Below, piece after piece: positions 63,101 to 64,000 of a DNA stretch of 64,000 bases. Each line of letters starts with the position of its first letter. Within the stretch, counting starts at the first letter, position 1. The position numbers and the translations under genes are program-made. The notes below the pieces were generated by a model. That model was not told the DNA's origin. It made no database searches and worked only from the letters and a program-made list of their open reading frames with translations. Source of the DNA: Epinephelus fuscoguttatus (lineage: Eukaryota > Chordata > Actinopteri > Perciformes > Serranidae); assembly GCF_011397635.1 (NCBI RefSeq), contig NC_064769.1, forward strand, positions 14,091,207 to 14,155,206, written 5' to 3'.

Positions 63101-63982
63101 TAGGATGGTTAATTTTTACACTGGAGATTCTTCCTACAAGATAAAATACAAACAATGACAAGGGACCTTCCTTACAGATAAAAGTGAAGAAAACACATGC
63201 GTTGGACAGCAGCAACAGGAGGAGGAGTGCAAGTGGGTCTGGCTGTTGGATTTGGAACGGTCTGTGGCGTTGGCAGTCGGCCGTTGCCTTGGTGGTATGC
63301 TGCAAGGCCCGCCGCCCTCACTTCAGGAGAAAACGTCAGAGTTCTGGCTATCAAATGTCCTCCTCAGGAACGGGCTTGAGATGGACTTTGAACAGCTGGG
63401 TAGGAGAACATGCTGCTTGCTTTCCATGCTTTCATATGAGCCAATGTTTTGTTAAATAGATACCAACTGCATGCGGTGTTCATCCTCAGATTAATGTTGC
63501 ACTAATGTGTCCACCTTCTGTTGGGAACCTCCAATAAGGAAAGCACATTGTTGGCTACATGAAAGTACAGCAAATATTTTTTAAAGAGAATGGGTAAAGA
63601 GGATGTTACAGAGACTATTAGTGAGTGAAGAGTAATGCTTATGTTGTTGACATGGCTATAGAGTTTAGGGGATAACAAACAAGAAGTTATTAAAGTTACT
63701 TGATATTTCATTACGCAAATGAGGAAATAATCTATACTTTTCGAAATGTAGTGTGTATTCTTCATTTGTTAATGTGTTCTGTGTCTTATGTGATTATTTA
63801 TCCTGTAGACTCTAGCATGGCATGGCTCTGTGAGGTGGTGCTGCTGGGCAGCAGTGATGCCAGGCTGGCAGAGCTCAGTCTGAATGAGGAAACCAGGACT
63901 TTACTGGAACTGGCGCTGGGATCTTCCAGAGGACCTGCAGGTGGCCTGTGGCGGAATATGGAGGAGTATGCTCACAGCAAAG
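53148..63982 (+). CDS. herc1: herc1, N-terminal part (19 coding exons in window; 3' incomplete)
   Basis: HERC1 is a giant (about 4860 residues in human) HECT ubiquitin ligase with two RCC1-like domains, acting at Golgi and cytosolic membranes. The exons in the window join in frame to about 1262 codons. Residues 1-356 are the conserved N-terminal region ([32 protein letters not shown]). Residues about 382-750 form the first RCC1-like propeller: seven blades with [77 protein letters not shown] and [15 protein letters not shown]. After that come [13 protein letters not shown] and the helical region to [19 protein letters not shown]. The SPRY domain, WD40 repeats, second RCC1-like domain and HECT domain lie beyond the right edge. 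All introns are GT-AG and no frame break was found. Confidence 0.97.
54120..55683 (+). other. herc1 intron after coding exon 1
   Basis: This 1.56-kb AT-rich intron has no recognised repeat or gene. The chance open frames on the minus strand around 54360-54668 have no family character. Confidence 0.6.
55684..55779 (+). CDS. herc1: herc1 coding exon 2
   Basis: 32 codons, phase 0. The acceptor is CCTCCAG and the donor GAG|GTAAGA. It contains [16 protein letters not shown], the end of the N-terminal region. Confidence 0.93.
55887..56069 (+). CDS. herc1: herc1 coding exon 3, opens RCC1-like domain 1
   Basis: 61 codons, phase 0. The acceptor is TTGACAG and the donor [24 protein letters not shown] is the first blade strand, followed by EKILLPKL and GFSDAQ. 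The preceding intron is only 107 bp. Confidence 0.96.
56070..57065 (+). other. herc1 intron after coding exon 3
   Basis: The intron is about 1 kb, with a T homopolymer of about 19 bases at 56544-56562. Nothing else was recognised. Confidence 0.7.
57066..57278 (+). CDS. herc1: herc1 coding exon 4
   Basis: 71 codons, phase 0. The acceptor is TCTTTAG and the donor GAG|GTAACA. It carries [20 protein letters not shown] and [15 protein letters not shown], a propeller blade close to the mammalian sequence, then KGSDGHTLA. Confidence 0.97.
57534..57632 (+). CDS. herc1: herc1 coding exon 5
   Basis: 33 codons, phase 0. The acceptor is CTGTTAG and the donor AAA|GTAAGC. It encodes [28 protein letters not shown]. 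Confidence 0.96.
57750..57846 (+). CDS. herc1: herc1 coding exon 6
   Basis: 97 bases, phase 0 in and phase 1 out. The acceptor is TGCCAG and the donor CTTG|GTACAC. It encodes [20 protein letters not shown] and GEGDFGRL. Confidence 0.96.
57963..58106 (+). CDS. herc1: herc1 coding exon 7
   Basis: 144 bases, phase 1 in and out. The acceptor is GAGCAG and the donor AATG|GTATGT. It encodes [20 protein letters not shown], then [20 protein letters not shown]. Confidence 0.96.
58362..58489 (+). CDS. herc1: herc1 coding exon 8
   Basis: 128 bases, phase 1 in and phase 0 out. The acceptor is CTTGCAG and the donor CAG|GTGAGA. It encodes [19 protein letters not shown] and [19 protein letters not shown]. 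Confidence 0.96.
58626..58990 (+). repeat. Probable old MITE fragment in a herc1 intron
   Basis: It begins TTAAAGGTATACTATGCAGG, a type of end like the other TTAAAG termini in the window (34757, and 35696 on the minus strand). The second end is not visible. It sits inside the 578-bp intron 58490-59067. Confidence 0.3.
59068..59212 (+). CDS. herc1: herc1 coding exon 9
   Basis: 145 bases, phase 0 in and phase 1 out. The acceptor is AATGTAG and the donor CACG|GTGAGA. It encodes [20 protein letters not shown] and [13 protein letters not shown]. Confidence 0.96.
59325..59496 (+). CDS. herc1: herc1 coding exon 10, closes RCC1-like domain 1
   Basis: 172 bases, phase 1 in and phase 2 out. The acceptor is TTGTCAG and the donor ACAG|GTAAAG. 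It encodes [20 protein letters not shown] and [18 protein letters not shown]. Confidence 0.96.
59792..59926 (+). CDS. herc1: herc1 coding exon 11
   Basis: 135 bases, phase 2 in and out. The acceptor is TTTCCAG and the donor AAAAG|GTAGGA. It encodes [20 protein letters not shown], then LESYCDGI. It lies just past the propeller. Confidence 0.95.
60074..60239 (+). CDS. herc1: herc1 coding exon 12
   Basis: 166 bases, phase 2 in and phase 0 out. The acceptor is TCCTCAG and the donor CAG|GTAAAT. It encodes [20 protein letters not shown] and [20 protein letters not shown]. Confidence 0.95.
60506..60631 (+). CDS. herc1: herc1 coding exon 13
   Basis: 42 codons, phase 0. The acceptor is TCCTCAG and the donor CAG|GTATGT. 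It encodes [20 protein letters not shown] and LLPQGPQ, ending SKGQ. Confidence 0.95.
60755..60839. repeat. Perfect hairpin in a herc1 intron
   Basis: The arms 60765-60790 and 60804-60829 are exact 26-bp reverse complements with a 13-nt loop (60791-60803). The pairing continues outward with few mismatches through GTTTTTT and AAAAAAC to 60755 and 60839. It would fold into a stem of about 36 bp, roughly pre-miRNA sized. It could equally be a snap-back duplication, or a palindromic insertion. Confidence 0.95.
61129..61353 (+). CDS. herc1: herc1 coding exon 14
   Basis: 75 codons, phase 0. The acceptor is CTCAAAG and the donor ACG|GTATGT. It encodes [28 protein letters not shown], a variable proline/serine stretch, then [17 protein letters not shown]. 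Confidence 0.95.
61594..61746 (+). CDS. herc1: herc1 coding exon 15
   Basis: 51 codons, phase 0. The acceptor is CATGCAG and the donor GAG|GTACAC. It encodes [15 protein letters not shown] and [20 protein letters not shown]. Confidence 0.95.
61845..61977 (+). CDS. herc1: herc1 coding exon 16
   Basis: 133 bases, phase 0 in and phase 1 out. The acceptor is TCTGTAG and the donor CATG|GTAAGA. It encodes [20 protein letters not shown] and [11 protein letters not shown]. The preceding intron is 98 bp. Confidence 0.94.
61978..62801 (+). other. herc1 intron after coding exon 16
   Basis: 824 bp. It contains an AGAGGTGTAAATTTTCG-like stretch (62208-62480) that may be an old element piece. The rest is unremarkable. 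Confidence 0.6.
62802..63005 (+). CDS. herc1: herc1 coding exon 17
   Basis: 204 bases, phase 1 in and out. The acceptor is GTCCCAG and the donor TTAG|GTCAGT. It encodes [32 protein letters not shown] and [15 protein letters not shown], which match the helical region after the propeller. Confidence 0.95.
63178..63399 (+). CDS. herc1: herc1 coding exon 18
   Basis: 222 bases, phase 1 in and out. The acceptor is CTTACAG and the donor CTGG|GTAGGA. A glutamine/glutamate-rich insert ([10 protein letters not shown]) precedes the conserved [20 protein letters not shown] and GMLQG. Confidence 0.95.
63809..63982 (+). CDS. herc1: herc1 coding exon 19 (last in window)
   Basis: 174 bases, phase 1 in and out. 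The acceptor is CCTGTAG and the donor AAAG|GTACTT at 63983. It encodes [17 protein letters not shown] and [10 protein letters not shown]. The gene continues to the right. Confidence 0.92.
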
Positions 63983-64000
63983 GTACTTTTACAGTATGCC

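Overview
The window is nuclear DNA from a vertebrate, almost certainly a ray-finned (teleost, probably percomorph) fish. The evidence is three vertebrate gene loci with GT-AG introns (several only about 100 bp), frequent CA/GT, AT and tetranucleotide microsatellites, tRNA-derived SINEs, and many short non-autonomous DNA transposons with terminal inverted repeats (TIRs). Nothing prokaryotic, viral or CRISPR-like was seen. Layout: (1) 1-30.4 kb, minus strand: 5' part of an arhgap24-like RhoGAP gene. Only one coding exon is visible (15244-15453, start codon and first half of a PH domain). A plausible untranslated first exon lies at about 30170-30370. The remaining exons must lie left of base 1. 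(2) 30.4-45.8 kb: intergenic, with no credible coding exon, rich in TIR elements, a hAT-like element, a large hairpin and SINE copies. (3) 45.8-46.9 kb, minus strand: complete three-exon esm1 (endocan) gene, 181 residues, all 18 mature cysteines present. (4) 46.9-49.9 kb: divergent intergenic region containing a TIR element with a SINE nested inside it. (5) 49.9-64.0 kb, plus strand: 5' end of herc1, with one untranslated exon and 19 coding exons for about the first 1262 residues, including the whole first RCC1-like propeller. It runs off the right edge in phase 1. How the genes relate: the three genes do not form a functional pathway. ARHGAP24 is a Rac-directed GAP, ESM1 is a secreted endothelial proteoglycan, and HERC1 is a giant HECT E3 ligase with RCC1-like domains. 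In human they sit on three different chromosomes, so their linkage here reflects fish genome organisation. esm1 and herc1 are head to head about 3 kb apart. Exon boundaries were read directly from splice consensus plus frame continuity. Gene names rest on recognised family sequence, not on a search. Repeat boundaries were drawn by eye from inverted-repeat ends and comparison between copies within the window, so they are approximate. No compelling new gene system was found. The most distinctive unexplained structures are a perfect 26-bp-arm hairpin in a herc1 intron, an 89-bp-arm hairpin at 35.1-35.3 kb, and a TIR element with about 100-bp composite ends and an internal tandem array.
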